Source of the DNA: Eustoma russellianum | Taxonomy: Eukaryota > Streptophyta > Magnoliopsida > Gentianales > Gentianaceae | Length of the DNA: 64,000 bases | Assembly (NCBI GenBank): GCA_036186865.1 | Contig: AP025040.1 | Coordinates: 35,215,555-35,279,554, forward strand | Direction of reading: 5' to 3' | Part shown: one piece after another, positions 21,420 to 31,272 of the stretch | Layout of the letters: every line of letters starts with the position of its first letter | How positions within the stretch are numbered: the stretch's first letter is position 1 | Made by a program: the position numbers and the translations under genes | The notes under the pieces: generated by a model | Told to the model about the DNA's origin: nothing | The model's database searches: none | What the model saw: the letters and a program-made list of their open reading frames with translations, nothing else

Positions 21420-22268
21420 TGCACTTACAAGGTCGGCTTTGGCTTTCTCTTGCCTTTTCTTGGGCTTCCTGCAGTCAACACTACGATGCCCCTGAATCCC
21501 ACAATTGTAACATTTTGCAACGTGAGCTTTGGCATGGCCAGAACTGGAAGACGGCTTCTTCTCTGCCCTTCGATTGTCTTCCTCTATACGGAGTCAGACA
21601 ATCAAGTCTTACAAAGACATTTCCTTTCTCTTGTGCTTGAGATAGCTTCGGAATTCCCTCCACGAAAGAGGAAGATTCTTAATCACAGCAGCAACAAGAA
21701 AAGATTCACTGAGGGTCATACCCTCCTCTTTCATCTCAGCAACAAGCATCTGAAGTTGCTCAATCTGAGAAAGAACAGTCTTGGAATCTGTCATCTGAAA
21801 ATCAAGAAATTTTCCAATAATAAATTTCTTAGTACCGACATCCTCAGTGCGGTACTTCTTGTCTAACGCCTGCCATAAGGCTTTCGCAGTTTTATAAGTA
21901 GAATAGAATCCATACAATGAGTTATCCAAACAACTTAAAATGTGACTCAAACAAACATAATTGCTGTAACTCCACGCTTCAGCAATCAGACTGTTTTGCA
22001 TGTTCACATTCTGGTCTTCCACTGGCACCACCTCCGGAGGATCCTCAGTCAGCATCTTAGCCAAACCTAACGTGGTCAAGAAGAACAACATCTTCTCCTG
22101 CCAGCGTTTGAAGTAACTTCCTCCAAACTTCCCTGGCTTTTCAACCTGTCCAACAGCAGGAACAGGAGCAGTGACTGGAGCAGCGGGTGCAACAGGAACA
22201 ACATTGTTCTGTTCCTCAGAAATGCCCAAATGCACACCGTTGAACGAGTTGGAACTTTCGCCTTCCAT
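21420..22268 (-). pseudogene. gag of copia element C
   Basis: Starts MEGESSNSFNGVHLG at 22268. A Pro/Ala/Val-rich linker precedes the DUF4219/UBN2 gag body (GGSYFKRWQEKMLFFLTTLG, then ALWQALDKKYRTEDVGTKKF and SLSWREFRSYLKHKRKEMSL). The first frame ends at 21609. After a frameshift the zinc knuckle CYNCGIQGHRSVDC (CCHC, intact pattern) is at about 21484-21525, leading towards the protease frame. One frameshift and one or two stops. Confidence 0.8.
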
Positions 22269-22352
22269 ATTTCAGTTTTCTGTAAGCAGAATTGGTAAAC
22301 TGAATTAGTATACACTGATTTACAAACAGAATAGTACAGACTAAATAATCAA

Positions 22353-22367
22353 AATTCGTCTTAAGAA
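22353..22367 (-). promoter_or_regulatory. Atypical primer-binding region of element C
   Basis: In element sense the LTR ends CTAACA, then TT, then CTTAAGACGAATT (map 22365-22353). There is no TGGTATCAGAG-type initiator-Met PBS here, unlike elements A, D and the Tekay-type element. The 13 nt are the exact reverse complement of a site inside the element's own LTR (22463-22475; also 10295-10307). The primer mechanism is discussed under findings. Confidence 0.5.
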
Positions 22368-23509
22368 TGTTAGAAACTGTAATCAGAACAAGTGTACAGT
22401 ATGCGTTCGGGTAAACTGACAAAATATGCAAGCAAAATCGAGGCGAGTCTAAGAACTCTGTCCTTAAGACGAATTGTTCCGGTATACTGTGCCCAATCGG
22501 ATGGAACAAACGTCTCCCAGGATACAACGGAAACCAGTTCACACGAGCGGCACTGCAACATAGGAACTCATCGAACCTGTAAGCGCTCCGACTTCACGAT
22601 CACTGTAAGGGATGAATGCAGCAGTATGTATGCAAGGGAGAAAGCAGAAGAAAGGTGAAAATTTTCGCATCCTCAGAGGTCTGGAGAGCAGACCTTTAAA
22701 TAGGGGAAAGGAAATAGCAGTTTTCGATCTCAGCTGTTGGATCTGACAGTTTTCATCCACAACCGTTAGATCGACGGTTTTAAACGTGGACCGTCGGATC
22801 TGACAGTTTTCATCCACAGCCGTAAGATAAAAACCATAGGAGTTTTAAATTTAAGCCTTTGGATCAGAAACCGTTGACAGTTTTAAATATAAGCCTTTGG
22901 ATCGCAATCCGCGTCAACTTTTAATCTCAGCCTTTAGATCTTCTCAGAATTTTATTGGCTATACGATTAAGAGAATTATTTTTCTAGAAAATTTTAATGA
23001 AAAATTCTCCAAAAAGATAAGAACAAGCCAGAGCCACGAGCCCGAGCCGGCCGGCCGGGCGGGCGGGCGGCGGAGCGCGCGCGTGCGTGTGTGGTGAACC
23101 TTGCCTGAGCTGCGTCCTGACTCCGTCAAAAACTTCTCATGCCCAAGGGCACATTTTAGAAAGCTCCAACTTGAACTATATATGGTGGCCCTTTCATCTC
23201 AAATAGTCAATGTGGTATTCCACTTAAGGGGTGATGTGTTCACTCCTCAAGAGGCCACATCACCACTTTTCCAATTTCCTTCCAATTTTACTCCAACTTT
23301 GATCATTAATTTCTCATTCACCCGGTATCGGAATCGAGTGATTCAAAAGCCTAAAGTCATCTACTTATTACGTAGATAATTTAAAAATTATTAGTTTTCG
23401 TTTTTGATTAACGAACACTAATCATAATTAAGCTCAAAGTATGGTGGTTTTCAACTTTTGACAAACCCATTTACCCAAACTTTTCCAATTTATTTCAAAT
23501 CCTCCAACA
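22368..23509 (-). repeat. 5' LTR of copia element C
   Basis: TGTTAGAAACTG...CCTCCAACA on the plus strand, 1142 bp, aligned with 10200-11357. Differences are scattered substitutions and short indels, including a shorter GC-rich island (23035-23095). It carries the same TATA box and U3 repeat array (22692-22945). It is followed by the TSD AATTT. Confidence 0.85.
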
Positions 23510-23518
23510 AATTTAACA

Positions 23519-24188
23519 GTAGAGGTCTCCTTCCAATGGTCCCCTTTGCCAACTCTGGCTGCCACCACCTTCAGGATGTCTCTGCAGACCTCTTCAATTT
23601 CATCAGCACTTGACCTTGACCTATGGATTTGGCCTTATTCCGCTTATTTTATTTCTCCTATGTAGAGGTCTCTTGTACACAGGTCCCTAGTCAACCTCTC
23701 AGAACCTCAGGTTTCCTTTCTTTTTAAATATCACTTTTATTTCATGTAATTCTAATGCTCGCAAAAACACACACAAAAAGAAAGTCGTTTTCTTCTTTAA
23801 GTAAAAAACCAAGATAAAAAAAGGAACAAAAATGAAACAAATCCAAATTCCCATTGAACTCTTTTCACCCCAACTTAGATCTTTTTCTTCTATGTTTATT
23901 CTGAAAAGTGGGTGTTATACCCCATTGCTGCTGGCGATTCTCCCGCCTTACATATCAGCACGACCCTTTCTAATCCAACAGGCTTTCACAGTTCCTGCAT
24001 TGTTCTACTTCGGATTGTTGGTATGCTACTACTTCATGCTCGAGTTCAGTCTGGCGCACGTCGTGTTACTCATGTTTCTTTAAATAGCCTACTTGTTAAC
24101 AGCCTCACCAAACCTTTGCTACGCACTCATTTTCTTGATTTGCAGTCTTAAGATTGGAGTCTCTTTTGGTGTTCCATATTGAGGGAGC
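23519..24188 (+). pseudogene. Element B continued: tandem repeat, RNase H tail, PPT
   Basis: 23519-23523 (GTAGA) is the TSD of element A. The degenerate repeat seen at 4440-4697 continues here (GACCTATGGATTTGGCCTTATT at about 23619). About 23914-24150 reads as the end of a copia RNase H: remnants of the ARVQSGARRVTHVS stretch and the terminal SLTKPLLRTHFLDLQ, with stops and shifts. A purine tract GAGGGAGCAT at about 24180 precedes the LTR. No RT or integrase remains. Confidence 0.6.
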
Positions 24189-24418
24189 ATAATAGGAAAT
24201 TAAATGTAATTAATTGTATTTATTCTATTTACTATAATCTTTGTGATTCATTTATTTTTTGTAGATGGTGTATATCACAACAGTTGTATGATTAGATATT
24301 GTATATCACATTAGTTGTTAAGGTTCCTTCATTATGGGTTGATTTGTTTCTCCTCAGTTGCATAAATATTTCTTGCTAACTAATGAAAATCTCATATCAT
24401 TCGGTCATTATCTCTATA
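24189..24418 (+). repeat. 3' LTR of copia element B
   Basis: Homologous to 4091-4266 and ends at about TCTCTATA. It contains an internal duplication of the TATATCACA(A/T)(C/T)AGTTGTAT block (24270-24320), so it is longer than the left copy. The 30 bases after it (to 24448) are unassigned. Confidence 0.6.
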
Positions 24419-24448
24419 CCATATACTCACAAAAAACATTCCGGTATC

Positions 24449-26480
24449 TGTAGCGACCCGTCCCGAGCCCTAATACTCGAAACGACTCATCCGCCGTATT
24501 TCACTAAGGAAAATACAAGACGTCAAAATCGAAACAAATACACGTCACCGGAAGTCAAAATTTAAAACCTCGGAATAATCATCATCATTAATATCAATGT
24601 CTAGGCAAATCTAAATTCGATACAAATTTTAAACGTAGATAATAACTAAATCTCCAAAATACATAAGCCTCGAGGAGCAAAAATAACCGTCTCAACTAAG
24701 TCCTCGAAAATCCCATCAGAATATCCTCGAGTCTTGAAATCTCCAATCCTAATCATCCCTGATGCATACTTATCTTACACATGTTTGTCTGCAAAGCAAC
24801 AATAATATATAGTAGGAGCTGCATACATCGCCCAGTAAGTAGCCTCATTGTACTTACCATGGGATTATACACGGTTAAACAAGTGCAACAAAATAAATAA
24901 CAAAATAGAAAATAGCATGCTTCTCATTCGCAAATAAAATTATTGTTCTGCCCCTAACATCAAAAACCAAAGATAGCAAATAGACCCAACAAAGTACATA
25001 ACAAAATCCAATCAGGAGTTAGTCCAAACCAAATTCGATGATGCAATTTTTCAAATATGCAATGCCAAAATGTCCAATGTCCAAGGCCCAAAATTCTATA
25101 TGTCCAAAATATCCAAAGTCTCCAAATCCGATTTAACCGGTCCAAAGTCCAAAATCAAAATCCGAGTCCAACTCGGTCCAAATCTAAATATCCAAATCTG
25201 TCTTAACCGGTCCAAAATCCAAAATTTTCCAAATAACCAAAATATCCAAAACTCGGCTAAAACGGTCCAAATCGATGCAATGATTATAGCACTTTCTCTA
25301 CAAATGACTTATACCGTAAGACTTACGAATTGATCCTCCGATAGTCAAATGTGTCATAGGCGGCCTATCAAAATAGTCAAATGTGCTTGAACGACCCAAT
25401 CGGCGGTCAAATATACCTGAGCGCTCTATATACCAAAATAGCCATTATGCTCAGACGGTCCATTTGTTCGGAATCAATCCAGCTTAATAATATATTTCAA
25501 GTGTAGGGGTGAATTTCAAAAAATATGCAATGCAATTTTCAAAATCATTTTCCAAGTACCAAAGTTAGTACAAATTACCAAAATGGGTCAAAATAATAAT
25601 TTATCCAAAATTACCGAAATGTCCTCCAAATAACACATAATTTCCAAACAAATAATCCAAATAGTCCAAAAGGTCCAAAATACCAAATTTATCTCCATCT
25701 CAGCCGTGTACACATACCCATGTAAACGCTCACGCTCATACATGCGCATATACACTTATATACGTACACGTACCACTCTCAGCCCCTTTTTCCCTAAAAT
25801 CGTTATTGATACGCCAATTTATTTCCCATAAAATCATACCCTATGCCAAAAAAGGCCAAAATGTATTTTTCCCGCACTGCCATATGAAAGCCTCGGATTT
25901 TATACGTATATACAATACAAAATTAAAATTTCATATATGCATTTTTATTCAGTTACACATATACATAGAATTATAGGCTACTCAAATTATTTTCAAAAAA
26001 TTATCTATTATACGCCAATATAGACCAAACTGCCGAAGACTTCCTCAATTGTAACTCTTGGCCACTACATCTTTCCTGTCAAAATTTTTAACTTCAAATT
26101 CATGTAAATATTACACTGTGCATGTATGCTCTTCACAGTACCACATCTTTAAAAATCATTATATTCATGCTCCTCACCATTAAGTTGAAACCAAAATTGG
26201 CCTAAATGATTAGCAAACCCTTTTCCGCCCTCAACAGCAAAATTTATAACCCACACATATGTACTATATATCATTTACTATATATTTATATATCCTATAT
26301 ACATATAATCATGCAATTAATCTTATAAATTAATACCACATAGGGCCGCTGATTTGGCCTGGCAGAATGCAAAGAAATTTTGGCCTTCACAAAACGTCTC
26401 ACCTTATATGCATATTTAAATATTTGAATACATATAAACAATCGGCGCACAAATACATATATCCACAGCCATTGTGCATG
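24449..26480 (-). repeat. 3' LTR of the old gypsy element, left portion
   Basis: Starts TGTAGCGACCCG on the plus strand, the complement of the ...CGGGTCGCTACA LTR end. It is homologous to 41465-43400. It holds a TCCAAAAT-rich tract (25060-25290), a degenerate repeat of about 38 bp with AGTCAAATGTG...CGGCC (25340-25465), and an alternating TACACATAC/CGCTCATACATGCGCATATAC stretch (25710-25790). Interrupted after GCATG (26476-26480) by the solo LTR and resumes at 38685. Confidence 0.75.
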
Positions 26481-26726
26481 TATTACACCTGAAAATTTTT
26501 GAATTAGTCGTACGTGCCAATTTAGAAATTGAGTAGCCGCTGGGTGTAACGACCCTTTGAAACTAAATTAACTGTAGCATGATAATTACGTCTAAGTGAT
26601 TCTTAATTGTGTATATAAAAATTGTTACACATATATATATTTAGACATATAAGGAATGAATATAGGATAAAGAAAAAAAAATGATATATATATAGTAAAT
26701 AGGGGTGCCATGGTTGAGTAAGTAAA

Positions 26727-26848
<122 letters not shown>

Positions 26849-28357
26849 TATGGATTTAACAATTAAAAGGTGGGGGCCGGGATAAGGATAATGGTTTAAA
26901 ATAAATAAATAAATAAATAATAAAAAAGGGGGACATGACGGGGGCGTTTTAACTGCCTCCTAGAATTTCGCATGGGAGGGGGTCATTTAATAAGCAGCAA
27001 GGGAATTAAATGGGAGGAAAGGAATAAAAAAATAATAAGATAAAGAGGGGTCAGGGAGCACGGCAGTGAGGAGGCGCAGAAGAGAAGGAAGAGGAGAGGG
27101 AAGAGAGAGAAGAAGAAGAAGAGAAGAAAAAGGGAAAGACGGATGTCTCGATCTACTCGTTAGTCCGCATATTTGTGTAAATTGTCAGAAATCAGGTAGG
27201 TTCCCTTTTCCCCCTCCAATTGGTACAAATTCAAGCATGCTCTAGTGGTATTTTATGTGTTTTTGTTGTTTTAATTGTTGAATTTCAATGCATGTTGTTT
27301 GATCTGTGAAAAGCATGAAATTTTGAAGACTTTGGTATGCGTGTATCTGCTGCGTGTATGCGATATGTATTGCGTGCTCAGGTTTTGATTTTAGGGAAAA
27401 ATTTGATAATCAAAATAGTAAAGCTGTTGCAAGATTAGAGATTTTTCATTTTGTTTTGGCCTTAGAATAGGTCCCCATAGACTGAAAATAGGCGAAACTA
27501 TAGATCGGAGTCGAAAAACGGCCGCCGGAGGCGGCCGAAGCGCCTCACGCGCCGCTGGAAGAGCCGCGCGTGGCTCCAGGCACGCGCGTGAGCACTCACG
27601 TACCCCCAGTGCTGCGGCACATAAAAAAATCGAATTAGGGCCGGCCTCTCAGCGCGCAGACCAGGCCAGCCCTTAATGGGCCGTGGTCTGCTGCTGCAGG
27701 ACCAGCCTAATAGCAATAGTTATTAAAAAAAGAGGGCGGTTGGTCGTAGGCCGGGCCGGATGGCCAGCGGACCGGACTAGACACCAGCCGGCCCAATTAC
27801 CAGTGAAGTTAAAAAAAAGGTAAAACGTGGAACGCAGGCCGGACCATGCGGGCCGGTCCAGAATAAGTGGCTAACCAGGGCTGGCAGGAAAAAAGGGCCA
27901 GCCCAATTTATTAATTCAATTTTATAAATAATGTAATTTCTGGAAATGCTATAAATATTATCTAATGAATTAAAACTAATAATCATTAGGGAAAAATACA
28001 AATAAATATCAGAAAATTCTAAATAAATTTCAGAAATTATAAAATGCTGAAATTAACTTATTTTCACTAAATTTCAGCATTTATGATAATTTATGTAACT
28101 AAGATAATTAGGTAATAAATAGAAATAAATGAGGAAAAAATGAGGAAAATATAGGAAATGCATGATAAATGTGTACAAGCCGTGGAAAAGGGGAATTGAT
28201 GCCGAAAAAAATGTTGAGTTAGCATTCGAGCAATATTGAACCTAGATTTGAGTGCCGGAGGATGGTGAGGATGGGCCAGGGGCCTCAGACGATTGTGTTT
28301 TTGCATTCATGGCACGTGCATTGCATGATGGCGGGTCGTGACGTACGGGTCACGGGC

Positions 28358-28440
28358 GCTCAGGATGGTGTACGGTGGCGGGGCCACGACACTCAGGATG
28401 GTGTGCGGTGGCGCAGCCACCCACACTCAGTATGGTGACT
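28358..28440. repeat. Short minisatellite in the solo LTR
   Basis: Two good copies and a partial third of a unit of about 32 bp built on CTCAGGATGGTGT(A/G)CGGTGGCG, GC-rich. Confidence 0.75.
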
Positions 28441-28876
28441 GTAGGGTGTACGACCTGCAGCCACTCAGTAGGACCCGGGTTCATGCATTGCATGGTAGAG
28501 ATATCGGCATTTGGTGTGACATGACTTTGTTGCGTGTGACATGCATAGTAGGACATGCATCACGATGTTGCGCATTATTATCTGGAGTGAATTACATTCC
28601 CGCATTCTCTCATATGCTTTTATGTGATATCATGTTATGTGTTATGTGCTATATCATTTTTGTATGCTCGTCTTGTACTAGTTGGAGGCAGGTGCCTACT
28701 GGGTGATTCCCGTCACTCACCCCTACTTCCCCCCGCCCCACCAGGTGAGAACGAAGAAGCGTACGACTATATCTTTGCTGAGGACGGGGCTGATACATTA
28801 GTATGGGGCGACTGATGGTCGCACCTAGGATACGAAGAGACCTTGCGGCTCTCTGTGACTATTTTATTGGGATTAT

Positions 28877-31227
28877 TGCAACGCCCCGAGTCCTCCCACT
28901 CGAAACGTCACATTCACCGTACACCTTTTTCAAGATGTACAAGGCTTCTTATGCCGTTATGCTTACTTTAATACTCCATTATTTAAGTAAATGAGACTCA
29001 ATAAAATTAACCAAATCCACTCAATAAATATCCAGACTAAATATCCATCAAAAGAAATATTGTATCGTTGAAACAACTAGTCCACATTGAAATAATAATT
29101 CTAATGACCTAAGTTCGTAAGTACTCGATAAAACTCAACACTAATAATAATTCAAATCTCGAAAGCTATCTTCTGATCTTCTTCACCATCCCCACTCGTC
29201 ATCTTCCTCCACGTAAATGTACTCAACGTCCTTATCATCTGAAACTGGTTGGTGGGGGGGGGGGGGAGAGTGGTGTGAGCCAAATCAACGGGGCTCAGTA
29301 AGTAATTTAATTATCTTTTGTGGGATCATGTAGGCAGGGAAACAAGTTTTCAAATAAAATAACTTTCGTAAAATGAAATCAAACAGAACATCAAGTTTCC
29401 CATTTTCAAATACTACATATAATACTTGTAACTTTCAACATTTAGCTCTTAACTGACTTATACTATTCGCCAGAGTACTCTGTCTAGAAAATCTCTTCTA
29501 GATGGGCGCATTGGATCCCCACCATGCGAAGAGGGTATTGGGCTTAATCCCCCCAATATCTGGGCGTTCCAGCAACTCGCGCAAGTTGCTAGGCCACATA
29601 CTTATAACTTATACTTTCATCATTCAATAGGCCACGCGATCCGGGTATAATTCATTTAAAATCACAAAACATAGCATTCCGTAAACGCTATATCATCAAT
29701 AACATTTTTCATAAAACATATACTTGCAAAGCACAACATACTTCTACATGATCCAATTTAATATCAAAATAGACATTTAAAACGTAACTTTCGTAAAACA
29801 ATTTCGCAAATGCACAAAAGAGAGTTAGACCACTTACCTGGAATCGCACGCCTAATCCTTTTCTTGTTCTACTGTCGAACCTAAACAATTATACAAGGAG
29901 GTCATTACTTGAAAATATCACTATGATAATTTCTCTTATCTCAATACTTTGCCACGATTATATTTCCTAATTCCCATTAATTTAGTACTGATGTTATGTG
30001 AATGAATATTGATATTTATACCATGAGAATCTCAGTTGCTAATCCCTTATGTTGCGTTTTTTTTTTCCATGACCTGTGATCAACCGACTTTCCACAATGT
30101 TTCCTGTACCTCTTGGGTCTATTCATAAGTTTAAAGAAAGTAACAAAATTGCCAACCAAAATACTAAACTTAATATATTCTTCTTAATATCCTTTTTCCT
30201 CCAACATCCGTGATCAACTACTCTTTAAAGGCCCACCACATATATTTTCTATGTTGTTATTATGTTTATTCCATTCTTTGTCACTGGAGTAATCTTATCA
30301 GCAAGCCTTTCATAAACATATATCAATCAATCAATCAATCATACCCAGTATATCTCAACGATAGCACAAGCTATCGTTAGGGTCTGGGGAGGGTGAGAGA
30401 TAGGCAAACAATACCTCCATCCCAAGGGATAGAGAGTTTGCTTCCAGTGGACCCCCGGTTCTATATGTACATGCACAGATAATCATAATAATATGACTAT
30501 ATACTATTATTGTTGATTTCCTCAAAGGTCTTTGTCATCCTCTCTACAGTTAATGTCAAACTTATTGTTGGAAATAAAGAAATTGCCTATTATATCTAGT
30601 ATGTGAACCCAGCTTGACAACCGTGGCCTCTCTGCCTAAGGTTAATATTATTATTTTTTGATTCGATATAATTGAATAAGCTATGAATAAAATATCCTAA
30701 ACAATTTGGACCTCAACTATTTTAACTTTTGTTGACAACACACATTCGCAGCGACTTCGATTGCAATTGTTTGTAGCACAAATCTAATCTATTGGACCAA
30801 ATTGAATAACAAGCCGGAGAAAGAGATTCTTTACCTTTGTTTTTCTTGCTGCCGAAATTCCCCTGCTCTCTGTTGCCCTACGCACGCCCCTCTTTTTTTT
30901 TATCGTTTTCGTATGGAGTATCCTTCCCCTATTTATAGCTAATTTTGCCTGTGGTTGTTAGGTTTTTAATTTTTTATTGGAAATCCTATTATATCCTTTA
31001 TAAGTTCCGTATCATGACTACAAACTAACCTGATGAAGGTTTATTTCCCTAATATACATATATCTATATATATCCCTTCCATCTCTTAGTACTTATCTAT
31101 TTCTTATCATAACTATCATCTAACAAGTTTATACATTTTATACTACTATTATCCATCTTCTCATGGTTATCTTTTATCACTTTGTCTATAATTATTATTT
31201 TATTTAAAAAAAATCCTGAGTATAACA
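28877..31227 (-). repeat. 3' LTR of the Tekay-type chromovirus
   Basis: Plus-strand ends TGCAACGCC and GAGTATAACA. It contains a poly-G tract (about 29252-29267), a TCAA repeat and a SINE-like body (30320-30466). Aligned base for base with 36077-38427. Confidence 0.92.
30320..30466. repeat. SINE-like segment within the LTR
   Basis: A (ATCA)n run is followed by TACCCAGTATATCTC, a perfect hairpin AACGATAGC-ACAA-GCTATCGTT (30357-30378), and GGTCTGGGGAGGGTGAG ... GGGATAGAGAG ... CAGTGGACCCCCGG. The wording resembles the body of tRNA-derived plant SINEs of the Au/TS type; I cannot align it. The same segment is in the other LTR (about 37525-37672), so it predates this insertion and belongs to the family LTR. 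Confidence 0.4.
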
Positions 31228-31272
31228 TTCCTTCCCCCTTATAAAAAGTTTCGCCCTCGAAACTTGCGTACC
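31228..31272 (-). promoter_or_regulatory. PPT and 3' UTR of the Tekay-type element
   Basis: In element sense the stop of pol is followed by AAGTTTCGAGGGCGAAACTT, then the purine tract AAGGGGGAAGGAA touching the LTR start TGTTATAC. The TTTCGAGG-CGAAA motif just before the PPT is characteristic of Tekay/Del elements. Confidence 0.85.

Larger units (their letters stand above)
10200..23509 (-). mobile_element. Copia element C (Tork-like), split by a Sirevirus
   Basis: The TSD AATTT flanks it perfectly (10195-10199 and 23510-23514). LTRs are 10200-11357 (3' LTR in element sense) and 22368-23509 (5' LTR). Reading right to left the order is gag, protease, integrase, RT, RNase H, that is Ty1/copia order. 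The RT gene is split by the Sirevirus at 13283-19731. The gag is of the UBN2/DUF4219 type and the LTR U3 carries tandem repeats next to the TATA box, as in Tork-lineage elements; lineage assignment is tentative. Several stops and frameshifts disable it. Confidence 0.85.
4698..23518 (+). mobile_element. Copia element A: decayed, split by element C in its 3' LTR
   Basis: The LTRs are 4698-5149 and 9716-10199 plus four bases at 23515-23518. The missing end (AACA, against GACA in the 5' LTR) lies beyond element C, showing that C landed inside this LTR. TSDs are GCAGA (4693-4697) and GTAGA (23519-23523), one mismatch. The interior carries gag, protease, integrase and RT-RNase H in the usual copia order, all broken by stops and frameshifts. 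The LTRs differ by many substitutions and a 30-bp indel, so A is old compared with the elements inside it. Confidence 0.85.
4091..24418 (+). mobile_element. Copia element B: degenerate, interrupted by the element A nest
   Basis: Two related short LTRs lie about 20 kb apart (4091-4266 and 24189-24418) in the same orientation. The left one is followed by a PBS-like GTATCAGAAC and a gag-like start. The right one is preceded by a purine tract (ATTGAGGGAGCAT) and by the end of a copia RNase H. The material between 4698 and 23518 is younger inserted DNA. Removing it leaves an element of only about 1.5 kb, so B is internally deleted. LTR edges are approximate because the TG termini are mutated. Confidence 0.65.

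Noticed and set aside
10200..23509. Near-identical 1.15-kb direct repeats considered as a segmental duplication
   Set aside because: TG...CA ends, PPT, coding order between them and the AATTT TSD show they are the LTRs of one copia element.
27498..27716. Arg-rich 72-codon minus-strand ORF
   Set aside because: Product of the GC-rich block of the solo LTR; no start context, motif or conservation.
28338..28994. Overlapping plus-strand ORFs of 60-122 codons
   Set aside because: They cross the minisatellite and an LTR boundary (28877), so they are chance frames in LTR DNA.
30320..30341. (ATCA)n run considered as a CRISPR-like or regulatory array
   Set aside because: Only five 4-bp units in a eukaryotic LTR; a simple repeat.
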